64,000 nt of DNA from positions 7,874,495 through 7,938,494 of the forward strand of contig NC_066549.1 in assembly GCF_024679095.1 (NCBI RefSeq). The letters are read 5' to 3'. This document shows, piece by piece, positions 11,585-23,405 of this stretch. Source of the DNA: Eriocheir sinensis. Its lineage: Eukaryota; Arthropoda; Malacostraca; Decapoda; Varunidae. How positions within the stretch are numbered: the stretch's first letter is position 1; each line of letters begins with the position of its first letter. Under the pieces are notes generated by a model, which worked only from the letters and a program-made list of their open reading frames with translations, did no database searches and was not told where the DNA came from. Both the position numbers and the translations under genes were made by a program.

Positions 11585-11865
11585 TCATCACTCAAATCAC
11601 ATCATCATCACCATCATCATCATCTTCATCGAGAGAGAGAGAGAGAGAAAGAACGGGACTGAACGCAGAGCAAACCGTTCAAGACACACAGACAGACGGA
11701 CGCGTGCACCAGAGAAAGCGTCGCGTCGCCCGAACATTCACGGCAGACTCAAGTAAACCGCGGAAGTCGTACCTCGCCGACACATCCTCTGGCCGTGACC
11801 CTTCCCCCGCCGCTTGGTGCACAGGAAGCGTGTTGGGGGGGTGTTCCAGGGCTCGTTTTGAAGCT
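11585..11865. other. No recognised feature; short CAT and GA runs
   Basis: (CAT)n-like run at 11600-11628 and (GA)n at 11630-11649, then unique DNA of mixed composition. Confidence 0.4.
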
Positions 11866-11869
11866 CCGG

Positions 11870-12450
11870 TGTGCTGCGCGGGGAGGGCGAGGGTGAGGGG
11901 CAGTCTGACATGCAGATGAAGGCTGACCAATGTGTGTGTAGGGAGGAAAAAGTTGATGGCCTAGCAGAAAAGGAGAGGTTGTGTCCCCTGTGTTTTAGGT
12001 CTTGTGCTGCGTGGGCAAGGCGAGGGTGGAAGGCACTCTGGCATGCTGATGGAGGAATGCACAACGGCTGACCAATGTGTGTGTAGGCCTGTAGGGAAGT
12101 ACGAGGTTGACGGCGTGGTAGAGGAGGTTGTGTTTCCTCTTGTGTCTTGTGCTGCGCTGGGATGGTGAGGGTGGAAGGCACTCTGGCATGCTGATGGAGG
12201 AATGCACAACGGCTGACCAATGTGTGTGTAGGCCTGTAGGGAAGGACGAGGTTGACGGCGTGGTAGAGGAGGTTGTATTTCCTCTTGTGTCTTGTGCTGC
12301 GCTGGGATGGTGAGGGTGGAAGGCACTCTGGTATGCTGATGGAGAACCGAACGCCGGCTGACCAATGTCTGTATAGGGGAGAAAGAGTTTGACAGGGCTT
12401 AGAAAAGTAAGAGAGGTTTTGTTTCCTGTGTTTTGTGTCGTCTTATGAGA
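11870..12450 (+). repeat. 145 bp minisatellite, four copies
   Basis: The landmark GCTGACCAATGTGTGTGTAG starts at 11923, 12067, 12212 and 12357, giving periods of 144, 145 and 145 bp. The middle copies are nearly identical and the outer copies diverge. Open frames across it, including a 247-residue minus frame, are repeat by-products. Confidence 0.92.
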
Positions 12451-12529
12451 TATTCCTTGTTGTCTTGTATGCATCAAAAGTGACAACGGGAGCAAAAGCA
12501 ACAAAACATCAGTAACACCAATACCTCTT

Positions 12530-12660
12530 CTCACGTAATTGATTGCTCTTTCGGCCACCTCTTCGGATTCTTTACAGGAGCAGCGAGTAGCGGGCCTTTT
12601 TTTATTGTTTCCTTTTTTTGTGCCCTTGTGCTGTCTCCTTTGCTGTAAAAAAAAAATATC
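12530..12660 (+). mobile_element. Jockey-like LINE 3' tail
   Basis: TCTTTCGGCCACCTCTTCGG, GAGCAGCGAGTAGCGGG and the terminal TGCTGTCTCCTTTGCTG followed by poly-A match the 3' module of the LINE at 24078-24480 in sense orientation. Confidence 0.65.
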
Positions 12661-12728
12661 ACCACAAACATCAACAACAGGTCCATTATCATTAAGCAAT
12701 ATTAAACTAAATTGTCGCGTACGAGCTA

Positions 12729-13010
12729 ATAGTGTCAAGCTTTTTTATCGTTTCAACAACAGGAGCGCGGAAGTTACCCTTAAATTGCATGTGTCATTGG
12801 ATGGGTCCCACCTCCATTACACTGTCCATCCGTCATCAAATCATTGCGGAGAAGAATGAGAGAAAAAAAAAATACCCAAGGGTCTTGAAACTTGTTCAGA
12901 ACGAATGTGTAGACTGCGTGGGACTACGGACCTAACTGCAGTATTCAAATGGATGAAAGGGATTAACAAAGGGGATGGTGATGAGAAACACTGAAAAAAG
13001 ATTATAGAAC
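12729..13010 (+). mobile_element. CR1-like LINE C-terminal fragment
   Basis: Translation shows NNRSAEVTLKLHVSL, matching the [20 protein letters not shown] motif of the LINE at 30463-31100, and then in another frame TAVFKWMKGINKGD, matching the [13 protein letters not shown] motif. Frameshifts and stops are present. Confidence 0.72.
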
Positions 13011-13140
13011 CCACATAAATGGTTCGTTATATTAATTCAGGATTAGTAAAGAGACGGTACAGGTTGGAACATCTAGACACCTCTCCTTACGAAACTGCCC
13101 TCTCTATCGATCACTCATCAGCGCATACCCGGCTTCAGTG

Positions 13141-13195
13141 TTTTTATTTATTTTCACCCTTTAGCCGCTTCCTTTGCTGTAAAAAGAATGGTATA
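13141..13195 (+). mobile_element. LINE 3' tail fragment
   Basis: CACCCTTTAGCCGCTTCCTT then TGCTG and a short A-run, a 5'-truncated copy of the recurrent LINE 3' terminus. Confidence 0.5.
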
Positions 13196-13424
13196 CAAAT
13201 ATTAATGTCAATGGAGAAAACAAATGAAGTAGAGGTGCAGTCATTGCGAGTGCGATTGAACCTTCGAAATGGAGGTTAGTTAGATTTTTGGATGTTGAAA
13301 GCAGATGATGAATAACTGTTCTTGGGAGCCACCATGTGAAGGGCGGATGAGCTCTACTAGTGTCCATGTTATATATATGTTGTTGTTTTGTTTGTTTGTT
13401 TCTTTAGCGCCTCAGCGACTTAGG

Positions 13425-13580
13425 TCTTGGGTCTTCCATTTCTGAGTTTGCTGATGACACGAAAGTGATGGATAAAACCCTCACAACGGCCGATTGCGAA
13501 ACTATCTAAAAAAAGTTTGGCTAAATTATTTAAAAGGTCGGAAAGTGGCAAATGTAGTTGTGTAAAGCAATCATTGTGTA
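13425..13580 (+). mobile_element. LINE reverse transcriptase fragment with FADD box
   Basis: Plus-strand translation SISEFADDTKVMDKTL contains the catalytic F-A-D-D box of non-LTR reverse transcriptases, followed by a degenerate GKWQM-like stretch near 13545. The fragment ends by about 13580. It is separate from the C-terminal fragment upstream, which lies in the wrong order for one element. Confidence 0.7.
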
Positions 13581-13589
13581 AAGTAAGTA

Positions 13590-14320
13590 TTATATATACC
13601 TGAAATTTTTCAATAACGTCAATCACTTCATTTTTTTTTTTTTTTCTGCCTAATTGGAAATACAGTCTGCTGAGTCAAGCGAGGCGAGTTAACACAGACA
13701 TTGGCAGGAATTTTTTTTTTTTTTCGACTCTTCCGTCATTATGTAGAAGTTAGAACATTTCCAGCCAAAATAGTTCATTCGTAAATAGCCAACCCATTAA
13801 AAAAATCTCTTTGGTCGTAACTTCATCACAACAACAGTGGACTGAACGCTCCCACACTTATATATATATACAGCAAGTGTCTTAGCCGGTACTGCAGGTC
13901 TCTGAATTGCCTTACGAAAAATTTGCATCCTTCAAGCAAACAGCCGCGTCACAAGCCAACAGTCATTTTCTTGCCTTATCTTCCATGCTTCCTCCCCTTC
14001 CTCCTCCTCTTCCTCCGCCTCTTCCTCGTGTTCCTCGTCCTTCTCACGGAATTCCGAGTGCGTGTGAGTGGAGGAAGGGGGAGGGGGGGCTTGTTCCGGG
14101 TCACCTGTAGGTCGGGGTGGTCACCTGCCCTGACCGCCCCGCCACACCCTCCCCCCTCCCCCCCGTGACTCCCACATTCTGCTTCCATCCCCTTCACTTC
14201 CCCACAATTCCTTGGCCTTTATTATTTCAGTCTCTCCTGTTTCCTCTCTTGTAACTTTTTCCCCACAACGTTTTTTCCCCCACTCGACTGTGATACATAT
14301 CTAACTAATGGAAAACAATA
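13590..14320. other. No gene recognised
   Basis: Homopolymer T runs at 13631-13645 and 13711-13724, then a CCT-rich to G-rich segment at 13980-14165. No homology or splice pattern that I can support. Confidence 0.4.
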
Positions 14321-14326
14321 GAAGGG

Positions 14327-14655
<329 letters not shown>

Positions 14656-14723
14656 TTATTTCTTCCTCATTTTCCTCTTTCTTTTTGTCTTCCCCCTTCT
14701 CCTCCACTTCCTCCCCTTCCTCC

Positions 14724-14726
<3 letters not shown>

Positions 14727-14780
<54 letters not shown>

Positions 14781-14900
14781 TGACAGTGATGGCTGCACAT
14801 ATCTCAAGGTCTTGGGAGTGTTTCGTAAAGACCTTTTTTTTTTCCTGCTGCTTCAAATTAAGGATGACCTCCGGGAGTCCTGGATGACCCGCTGACACTG

Positions 14901-14973
<73 letters not shown>
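14727..14973 (+). repeat. (GT)n and (CA)n arms flanking a 125 bp unique segment
   Basis: (GT)n at 14727-14779 and (CA)n at 14905-14973 are mutually complementary and could pair across the unique loop at 14780-14904. No RNA gene is recognisable in the loop. Confidence 0.9.
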
Positions 14974-14974
<1 letters not shown>

Positions 14975-15109
14975 TTTAATTTTTTTTAGTATCTTTGTTT
15001 AGTATTTCAGACCCAACAAACAAATACATACAGACATAGAGACGGACAGACAGACAAACAGACAGGCATAGAAACAGATAAAGAAAGAAAGTCAGAACGA
15101 AACGCATGT

Positions 15110-15660
<551 letters not shown>

Positions 15661-15899
15661 ATGAATGAAAAGCAAGAGGAAGGATACAACGCAAAAAAAA
15701 ATATAAACGTAAAAAAAGAAAAGAAAACTAGAAGAAAGAAAAAAGTAAATGGCGAACGAAATAGAAGATCGAGAGGAAGAAAATGCGAGGTAAATTTGGC
15801 GTACTTCTCCGGCCATAGGAAAAGGAGACGAGAAAGTTATTAACAGGCGGAAGAAAGAGTGGGAGGGGGCGGCGGTGACAGGGCTTCAGGGGATGTGGG

Positions 15900-16440
15900 T
15901 GGACTATGTTGTAGGCTGCTGGTAGGACTTCTTCTTTGTCTTCATCGTCATCTTCATCATCTTAATCAGTATGTTTCTCTTCTTCATTTTTTTTCTCTTT
16001 TCCCAGTTCTTTCTTTGTTTTCCTTTCTCATTTCTCTCTTTCTTGTTTTTCTTCTCCTTCTTCTTCTTCTTCATTCTTTTTCATTTTTTTCTTTTACTTC
16101 TTCTTTTCTTCTCCTTCTTTCGACTTCTTTTTCTATTTCTTCTTATTATTTATTTTTTCTTACTCATTTTATCTTTTCCTTTTTCCTCCTCTTCTTTTTT
16201 TATCTTCTTTTTTTATCTTCTTCTTTTTTTTCTTCTTTTTCTTTTTCTTCTTCTTCTACTTCCTCTTCTTCTTCTTCTTCTTCTTCTTCTTCTTCTTCTT
16301 CTGTTTCCTCCTCATTTTCCTATTTTCTCCTTGTTTTCATTCCTCATCTACCTTCTCCTCCTCTTCTTTTATATGTGTGTATGGGTTGTGGTTGTTGTTG
16401 TTGTTGTGGTTGTTGTTGTTGTTGTTTACTCTTTTCTCTC
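15900..16440 (+). repeat. Pyrimidine-rich TTC tract and (TTG)n
   Basis: About 470 bp of almost pure T/C on the plus strand (TTCTTC, TTTTCTCC), with pure (TTC)n near 16261-16305, followed by (TTG)n at 16386-16425. It has the opposite strand bias to the purine tract at 15217-15480. Confidence 0.88.
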
Positions 16441-16769
16441 AAGGGGGCAGAAAAAAGGCATAAACAGAGTAACGTTGCACCACCTCCTTCTTTTTCAACC
16501 TTCCTTAGTTCTCCACCGTTGACTTAACCCTTTTACCTTCTTATTACTTAAATTGATGCATATTTTGAACTTCTTTTTATTGCCTCAACTCTATTCTGCC
16601 TTTCCCTGTCTGCTGCTGCCGTTTTTATGCCTGTTTTCTTTCATCGCTTGAACTGCCCCGTCATCGAACTTATAAGTCATGAATTGCATTAAAGAAAGAA
16701 ATGAGTGGCGTTTTTCATATCTATATTTATTTTTTGGTGTACATTTACTAATAGTGCCTCTAGCTATAT

Positions 16770-16935
16770 ATATCTGTCTATCTGTCTATCTATCTATCTA
16801 TCTTAGCTATCTATCTCTCCATCTGTCTACTTCTCTATAAATCTATATCAGTATCTACCTACTTATCTATCTATCTATCTACCTACCTACCTACCTACCT
16901 AAGTATCTATCTATCTATCAGTCTATTTATTTATC
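16770..16935 (+). repeat. (TATC)n tetranucleotide repeats, interrupted
   Basis: CTATCTATCTATC runs with CTGT and CTAC variants. Confidence 0.9.
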
Positions 16936-17084
16936 TCATCCCCCTTCCTTGCCGGCTCAGCTCATGGCCCCGGGAGACTAAAAAAAATGTCACACTTCAA
17001 GAAAATTCGCACTTGGAGGAGAAGAACCCGCATACCCCGCCTGTGTGGTCCAAGCGCTTGATCACCGCTCCCCCAAATGCCTGT

Positions 17085-17590
17085 TGCTCTGAAGGATGTT
17101 TTGTTGGTGCTCTGAAGAATGTTTTGTTGGTGCACTGAAGAATGTTTTGTTGGTGCTCTGAAGAATATTTTGTTGGTGCTCTGAAGAATGTTTTGTTGGT
17201 GCTCTGAAGAATGTTTTGTTGGTGCTCTGAAGAATGTTTTGTTGTTGCTCTGAAGAATATTTTGTTGGTGCTCTGAAGAATGTTTTGTTGGTGCTCTGAA
17301 GAATGTTTTGTTGGTGCTCTGAAGAATGTTTTGTTGGTGCTCTGAAGAATGTTTTGTTGGTGCTCTGAAGAATGTTTTGTTGGTGCTCGGAAGAATGTTT
17401 TGTTGGTGCTCTGAAGAATGTTTTGTTGGTGCTCTGAAGAATGTTTTGTTGGTGCTCTGAAGAATGTTTTGTTGTTGCTCTGAAGAATGTTTTGTTGGTG
17501 CTCGGAAGAATGTTTTGTTGGTGCTCGGAAGAATGTTTTGTTGGTGCTCTGAAGAATGTTTTGTTGGTGCTCTGAAGAATGTTTTGAGAG
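17085..17590 (+). repeat. 23 bp minisatellite, about 22 copies
   Basis: Units of TGCTCTGAAGAATGTTTTGT plus TGG, with rare variants (TGCACTG, TGCTCGG, TTGTTGC). Three periods make 69 bp = 23 codons, so the minus strand stays open and cycles FFRAPTKHSSEHQQNIL-like peptides; I read this as non-coding. Confidence 0.95.
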
Positions 17591-17639
17591 AGTTGGACAA
17601 TACGGTGAGAGTACGCGAAGGAAGAAAAAAAGTTATTGT

Positions 17640-18035
17640 ACAAGTAACGTTATCAAATGAGGGAGAGATAATTATGATAGTGGTAATAATAATAATGAAA
17701 AAACGCTATTATTATTGTTATTTCTGTTATGGTTCTTATTTTTATGACAACAATATAACACGATTTACACGGAGAAAGAAGAAAATAATAATGTAAAAGT
17801 AACGCCAAGGAATGAATGAGAGATAATGATTATATTTGTATTAATGCAAAACGCTATCATTGGTGTTATTTTTGTTATGCTTTTTATTATTATTATGACA
17901 ACAGTAGGAACACGATCTACTAACGCTAACGAATGACGAAGAGATAATTACAGTAGTGGTAATAATGTTAAACGCAATTACTGTTATTACTTCTGTCATG
18001 GCTATTATTATTTTGACAACAGCAGTAGCGACACG
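17640..18035 (+). repeat. Diverged ~130-155 bp tandem repeat, three copies
   Basis: Three copies begin near 17641, 17795 and 17925 with AAGTAACG or TAACG, then GAGATAATTA, GTGGTAATAAT, AACGC, ATTATTATGACAACA. Copies differ by indels. Confidence 0.75.
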
Positions 18036-18039
18036 ACCT

Positions 18040-19000
18040 GCAGGCTCCCGTTGTTTCCAGTACCCAAGTTTCCCACATACCAAGCCGCGGGTCGGCCCAG
18101 CGGAGCAGAACGCCAGTCACCGCCGCTCCCCGTAGCTTCCAGGCGCGGGGACCCGTTTTTCTGCCTTAAACAATGTGGAGGTGTGATTTGTATAACCTCC
18201 ATTCCTTTGTCTGCGGCGGTGCATTCCTCGGGGACTCAGTACTGCCAATATCTTCATGGTCGAGCACCTAACCAAATTAAAGATGAGGCCGAACTGTCTT
18301 TAAAGTGGAGCCTCGGTTTTATTATACGAGATATTTTGCCCCCGTTCCCTCACTCACTTAATGGTCTGCTTCCTTCCCTTGTCCGAGCGCTCTTTTTACC
18401 CAGCAAGTTATTAGTTTCCATACTTTTTTATATATATTTTTGATCTGGGTGTCCTTGAAGAGGCTGCACCAGTTCCCAGAGAGGAGCAAGAGGCCATGAT
18501 GGGGTTAGACGAAGTATTACATAATGGTAGCTAAGGAACACATGAATGGGCAGCCGCTTATGTAACACTTGTAAGTTTTAAGCCTAAGGGAGCAGCCAGC
18601 AGTCCTTTCGTTTTGTGACCCTGTGTTCTCACGAGGGTAACCCGGGCCACGACACTGACTGCAGGAGCCACGGGTTGAGTGCGCGGGGTGAACAGGGTGT
18701 GGTGAGTCAAGGGCAGAAAGCTACAGCCTGTGTGCCTCCCAAATGCAGGTTAGAATATAGGCGTTTCCTTGTAGCGTCAACTGTTATAAATTGCAGCTGA
18801 AAGTCGCGTTAGAATCAAATAGAACCAGATATATTGTTGGTTGTTATTTGTGCTTTCATTTACGTTTTGGCAGAGATACGCAATGATGAGTTAGCAATCT
18901 CTGAGTCTGTTAGGAGGCTATTGAACACCCTTATTACCTCCATGATTGAACACGACTACCCGTGGAGTTTATGGAGTGGCGATACGCTGACCAACTTGGG
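18040..19000. other. No gene recognised
   Basis: A GC-richer stretch at 18075-18165 is followed by ordinary DNA. No protein homology, repeat match or splice pair stands out; it could be non-coding unique sequence or an unrecognised UTR. Confidence 0.35.
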
Positions 19001-19160
19001 CGTGCCGAGTGACCGCTGGAGGTGCTAAGTGACTTCCTGGTGTGGCGGGTGACCTCTGGGTGTGCCGGGTGACGTGGGCGTGCCTTAGGTGACCCGTGGA
19101 TGTGTCAGGCGGCCTCTAGGTGTGTTGGGTGACCTCTGGGTAACCTCGAGACTTGGCCAG
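19000..19160 (+). repeat. Diverged ~27 bp repeats (GGGTGACCTCTGGGTGTG core)
   Basis: Five or six imperfect copies of a core like TGTGCCGGGTGACCTCTGGG, too diverged to define an exact unit. Confidence 0.6.
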
Positions 19161-19169
19161 GTGAACTAC

Positions 19170-19640
19170 CGGTCCTGCGGGTGAGGGAGGAACAGTGGCC
19201 GTGGGAAGTGGGCGCCCCTCACTTCCGCTCCCCCCGCCCGCACCCGCACACCTCTTCCTCCACAATTACCCCAAAGTTGTCGTCTTCGTGGAGGAGGCCA
19301 TAGGCGACCCCCGACTTCCCCGACACCCACCTGGACCCCACTGACCCCCAACCAGAGCACGCCTGCCTGGGAACGCCTGACTGACCCCTCCCCCCAGCCC
19401 CCGCCCCAACAGCCCATTCATTCAGTAATTTCCTTCCCCCTCCCCTTCCTCTTCCTTCCCCCTTCGGCGCCTCCTTCCGAGTGGCTGTTGTCAAGGGAGT
19501 GGAGGTGCGGAAGGAAGGTGGTTTTGGGGGTTCTTTCCATGGTTCTTACCTGTTTGGGGCTCTTGCAGGGGCGCATTGCGTATTTACCTGTGTTAGATGG
19601 GGAGGAGAAAGAGGGGGGAGGGAGGGGTGAAGAAGTTTGG
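19170..19640. other. GC-rich segment, no gene recognised
   Basis: C-rich on the plus strand, with short minus-strand open frames lacking any recognisable motif. It could be part of a promoter or a decayed repeat; nothing decides this. Confidence 0.3.
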
Positions 19641-19732
19641 TGACATCCATATCATCATCAGCAGCAGCATCGTCGTTTTCAGCCATTACTAATCCACTGC
19701 AGCACAAAGACCTTGCCCAACGCTCTCCAACT

Positions 19733-19930
19733 CTCTTTTTTAATGTTAAGAGTACTCCATCCTGCTCCGGTAAACGCTCTAACTTCATCTATCCACCCGA
19801 TGCCATTCTGTCTGCCCTGTTTTCTCTCCACCTCTCTATTTTAATGTTAAGAGTACTCCATCCTGCCCCGGTAAACGCTCTAACTTCATCTCTTCATCCG
19901 CTGCCATTCTGTCTGCCCTGTTTTCTCTCC
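19733..19930 (+). repeat. ~105 bp tandem duplication
   Basis: Two direct copies share TAATGTTAAGAGTACTCCAT, CGGTAAACGCTCTAACTTCA and CCATTCTGTCTGCCCTGTTT, starting near 19740 and 19842. Confidence 0.85.
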
Positions 19931-19934
19931 TAAG

Positions 19935-20105
19935 ACTTTTTTTGATCGCCGCTGTTTCTTTGGCCGTCCATCCGGTATCAGTTCTACGCATGATATGATC
20001 CGCCCAAAACCACTTCTTATTTCCAATCGTCATTAACATGCCTTCGACATTTGTTTGTTCTTCAAGACATGATCCTCGCTTCCTGGCTCTATCTTATACC
20101 CGGCG
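19935..20105 (-). mobile_element. Possible LINE C-terminal remnant
   Basis: Minus-strand translation gives KKWFWADHIMRRTDTGWT, resembling the KW-WAGHIARR-D-RWT motif near the C-terminus of RTE/Jockey-type LINE proteins. The match is short and the surroundings are degenerate. Confidence 0.4.
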
Positions 20106-20288
20106 ATTACTTATTTTTTTCTCTCCCCCTTTCTCTCCACTCCTCTTTGTGCGCTGCTTAGCTTTCTCTCTAAATATAGTCGTGTTAACTGTAAATAGTG
20201 GGCGTGTAAGGCAGTTTCCAAGGATGTTAGGTTCTTTTTTTCCCCAGAACTGCCGCAGAGGTGAATGAATCGCCAGCCATTTTTTTTT

Positions 20289-20289
20289 T

Positions 20290-20350
<61 letters not shown>
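20289..20350 (+). repeat. (GA)n microsatellite
   Basis: About 29 GA units after a T-run. Confidence 0.96.
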
Positions 20351-20354
<4 letters not shown>

Positions 20355-20651
20355 GAAGAAAAGAAGGAGTTAGAGGAAGGTAAAGGAGGAAGAGAAGGAC
20401 AGTAGAAGTAGACAGACAGGGGGAGACACGTGGCTGGAAGTGTGTGTGATCCCTCCGAGGGCCTCACGCCGCGCCGAGGGTGTGGAGGGACTGAAGGAGG
20501 GGAGGGGGAGGGGGAACCATGGGAGGGAACAACACGGGAAGAATGAAGAACGCATGCTGAAAAAAATGGAGTCTCTATTTTCGTTTTTTCTTTCTATCTT
20601 AGGTTAATCCCCTCCCATTCCCTCCCTTCCCTTCTTCCCCTCACCTTGTTG

Positions 20652-20672
20652 CATTAGGTTAGGTTAGGTTAT
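20652..20672 (+). repeat. Short interstitial TTAGG run
   Basis: ATTAGGTTAGGTTAGGTTA, three units of the arthropod telomere repeat. It is too short to be a telomere; probably an interstitial scrap. It is compatible with an arthropod source. Confidence 0.6.
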
Positions 20673-20734
20673 CTATCTATTCTCCTCTATTTGTCTGTCA
20701 TGAATAACAGGTGTATCAAGAGTGGAGGTGGTGT

Positions 20735-21460
20735 ATCAGCCAGGATTTGTGGATGAAAGTAAAAATTCAGCTCTCTTACTTTTTCTTTCCTTTTTTCTTT
20801 ACTCAGAGGTAGATTGAGTGGGTGGAAGGGGAAGTGGAGTTTGCCAGCCAGGATTTGTGGATGAGAAGAAAAAGGGAAACGAAACAGAAAACGGAAGAAT
20901 GAAAGTAAAAATTCAGCTCTCTTACTTTTTCTTTCCTTTTTTCTTTACTCAGAGGTAGATCGAGTGGGTGGAAGGGGAAGTGGAGTTTGCCAGCCAGGAT
21001 TTGTGGATGAGTAGAAAAAGAGAAACGAAACAGAAAACGGAAGAATGAAAGTAAAAATTCGGCTCTCTTACTTTTTCTTACTTTTCTTTTTCTTAACTCT
21101 GGGGTAGATAGAGCGGGTGGAAGGGGAAGTGGAGTTTGTCAGCCAGGATTTGTGGATGAGAAGAAAAAGCGAAACGAAACAGAAAACGGAAGAATGAAAG
21201 TAAAAATTCGGCTCTCTTACTTTTTCTTTCCTTTTTTCTTTACTCAGAGGTAGATCGAGTGGGTGGAAGGGGAAGTGGAGTTTGCCAGCCAGGATTTGTG
21301 GATGAATAGAAAAAGAGAAACGAAACGGAAGACGGAAGAATGAAAGTAAAAATTCGGCTCTTACTTTTGCTTACTCTTTCCTTTTTTCTTAACTCGGAGG
21401 TAGATCGAGCGGGTGGAGGGGGAAGTGGAGGTTACCAGCCAGGACTCACTGACAGACAAA
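20735..21460 (+). repeat. ~147 bp minisatellite, five copies
   Basis: The landmark CAGCCAGGATTTGTGGATGA recurs near 20735, 20845, 20991, 21140 and 21288, the first copy being truncated. Each unit has an AG-rich half (GAAACGAAACAGAAAACGG) and a T-rich half (CTCTTACTTTTTCTTTCC) ending in GAGGTAGATCGAGTGGGTGG. Confidence 0.92.
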
Positions 21461-21725
21461 CAGACAGGAACTGAACTGGTCATGTCATACAACTCGAAGC
21501 ATTACGTTGCCGACATCTTTTTTACATCGCTCTCCTTGGCCTTTGTTCATTGTTCCTCGGCGGGGCAGGCTGCAGGCAGGTCCACTCCACGCGATCCGTT
21601 AATGAGGGTACTTAACGCATCGAGCCTCTGCAGACAACACGAACACTGCGACGCCGCGTATGCCTGAAGAACTCCCTGCGAAGAACGTTAAGGCGGCCGA
21701 TTAACGTGGCGACGCCGGACGAATG

Positions 21726-21983
21726 AAGGGGCTATTACACTGGGCAAATTTTCCGTGGATCTTCAGTCAAACCACGATTTCCGCTGGTGTGGTTTTCATA
21801 TTTCCGTGGTTTTCTGACGTGTCCACGATCTTCCAAAGTTACGTTAGATTTCACCGAAGGACGACGGTATCACTCACCATCATCAGCAGCAACAATAACA
21901 AGAAGCAAATGAGAACCAAGCTTGCGGAAATCGTGGTTTGACTGAAGATCCACGGAAAATTTGCCCAGTGTAATAGACCCTTT
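21726..21983. mobile_element. MITE with ~57 bp terminal inverted repeats
   Basis: Left arm 21728-21784 and right arm 21924-21980 are reverse complements with one difference at the tip (GGGCTATTACAC versus GGGTCTATTACAC), continuing TGGGCAAATTTTCCGTGG and ending at GATTTCCGC. The 139 bp interior is unique. No coding capacity; target duplication not resolved. Confidence 0.82.
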
Positions 21984-22037
21984 ATAAGCAGCCGGTCTTG
22001 TGGAGGGAATCAGACGGGCGAACTCGGGAACACAAAA

Positions 22038-22250
22038 GAATCCTAATCTTAAACATTTCGGCACCCAAGTACATTTGACGAGGCTTTTGTATGCGTTTGG
22101 GGCATATCCAGGAGTACTTTTATGACCCTGGTGGTAGTTTGATTCTTTCCCTGTACCACGAACCTAAAAAAACACTCATAAGGACCCGACTGATCTCATT
22201 TTTGGCCTTAAGAAATACGAAGTTGATGTGAGAGCCGAAAACGACTAACA
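22038..22250. mobile_element. MITE with TATTCTTAAAC-type termini (copy 2, decayed)
   Basis: TCTTAAACATTTCGGCACCC at left and GTGAGAGCCGAAAACG at right flank an interior sharing GAGGCTTTTGTATGCG, GGTGGTAGTTTGATTC and TACCACGAACC with copy 1 at 11366-11578. Confidence 0.6.
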
Positions 22251-22330
22251 ACACCGACTTGTAAAGAGCTCCAAGTTATCAGACATGGCTGGGACGACGA
22301 AGTAAAGACGTTGCTCTGAAGACTGGGGAT

Positions 22331-22500
22331 ATTTTTTTACAGTAAAGGAAGCAGCTCAAGGGCGAAAATAAAAAAAAAAAAAACAGAAAAGCCTGCCACT
22401 CATTGCACCTATAATTAAAGAAAGTAGAGATGAGTGACCAAAAGAGAGGTGGATTTCGGGTGGAGCTGTGTTTAGACAGTATACTCCCGTTGCAACAGTA
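22331..22500 (-). mobile_element. Jockey-like LINE 3' tail
   Basis: TTTACAGTAAAGGAAGCAGC, TCAAGGGCG, A-rich run, then GCCTGCCACTCATTGC and GTGGATTTCGGGTGGAG; the reverse complement is the LINE 3' module of 24078-24480. Confidence 0.65.
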
Positions 22501-22539
22501 GGCTATATCCTAGTTTCAGGGTAAAGCGAGCATAGAGAA

Positions 22540-23070
22540 TGGACAGAAAACTAGCCAGTACGAAGTCTTATCCAGCAAAGGATCAGAGGAAGGAAAAATT
22601 CTTGCTGGTCAGGGTGGAGATGACAAGTGAACCATTTATGCAAGCTTGTGGGAGCATGAATAAGTAATGGACAGAAAACTAACCGTAACGAAGTCTTATC
22701 AAGCAAAAGGTCGGAGGAAGGAAGAATTCTCATGTTATATTGGTAATAGTAGAGGTGGATATCAATGCTTGTAATTGCGATGTTTTGTTGAGGGGTTTGG
22801 AGCCAAGAAGCTGTATCGGGTCACAGCATCACCATGACCCTCTGATGATGACTGTTGTTGTTGTCTTTGTTGTTAGTGTTGTTGCCACGCTTATAATAAT
22901 GGATCAAGGAGGAGGCAGACCGGGGGAAAGAGGTATCATGGCTGTGGAATACAAGTGAAGGGGAGAGGAGGAAACGAAGAGGGGAAAGAAGACGAACACA
23001 AGAAAAGAACAAGAAAAAAAGAAATAACATGAAGATGGAAAAAAAGGGAAAGAACAGAAAAAACAAAAAC

Positions 23071-23126
<56 letters not shown>

Positions 23127-23405
23127 GGAGCAGTGGTGGCAGTAGTAATTGAGGTATTGTGTTGCCTTTGTTGTTGTTGACTTTGTTGTTGTTTTCAGAA
23201 GGGAAGGCTCTCGTTCTGGATGTGTCACCTGTTAATTAGAGTCTGTACAGGTAACCGCCCCACTCTATGACACGGATGACATAATAGTAGAGGTGACAAA
23301 GGAAAGCTTGTGGGAGCATAAATAAGCAATGGACAGAAAACTAACCATAACGAAGTCTTATCAAGCAAAAGGTCGCAGGAAGGAAAAATTCGTAGGCTAT
23401 AATGA
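22540..23405 (+). repeat. ~95 bp dispersed direct repeats with an (ATA)n array
   Basis: AATGGACAGAAAACTAACC, ACGAAGTCTTATCAAGCAAA, GGTCG-AGGAAGGAA recur at about 22536-22610, 22663-22735 and 23326-23395. (AAT)n lies at 23070-23126. Between them is unique DNA with no gene signal. Confidence 0.75.

Noticed and set aside
11738..12738. 160- to 247-residue minus-strand frames
   Set aside because: They run through a 145 bp minisatellite and a LINE tail, with no recognisable domain.
16962..17643. 212- and 193-residue repeat proteins
   Set aside because: They arise from a 23 bp array without any stop in the unit; overlapping frames encode the same peptides.
20652..20672. Telomere
   Set aside because: Only three TTAGG units, internal to the sequence.
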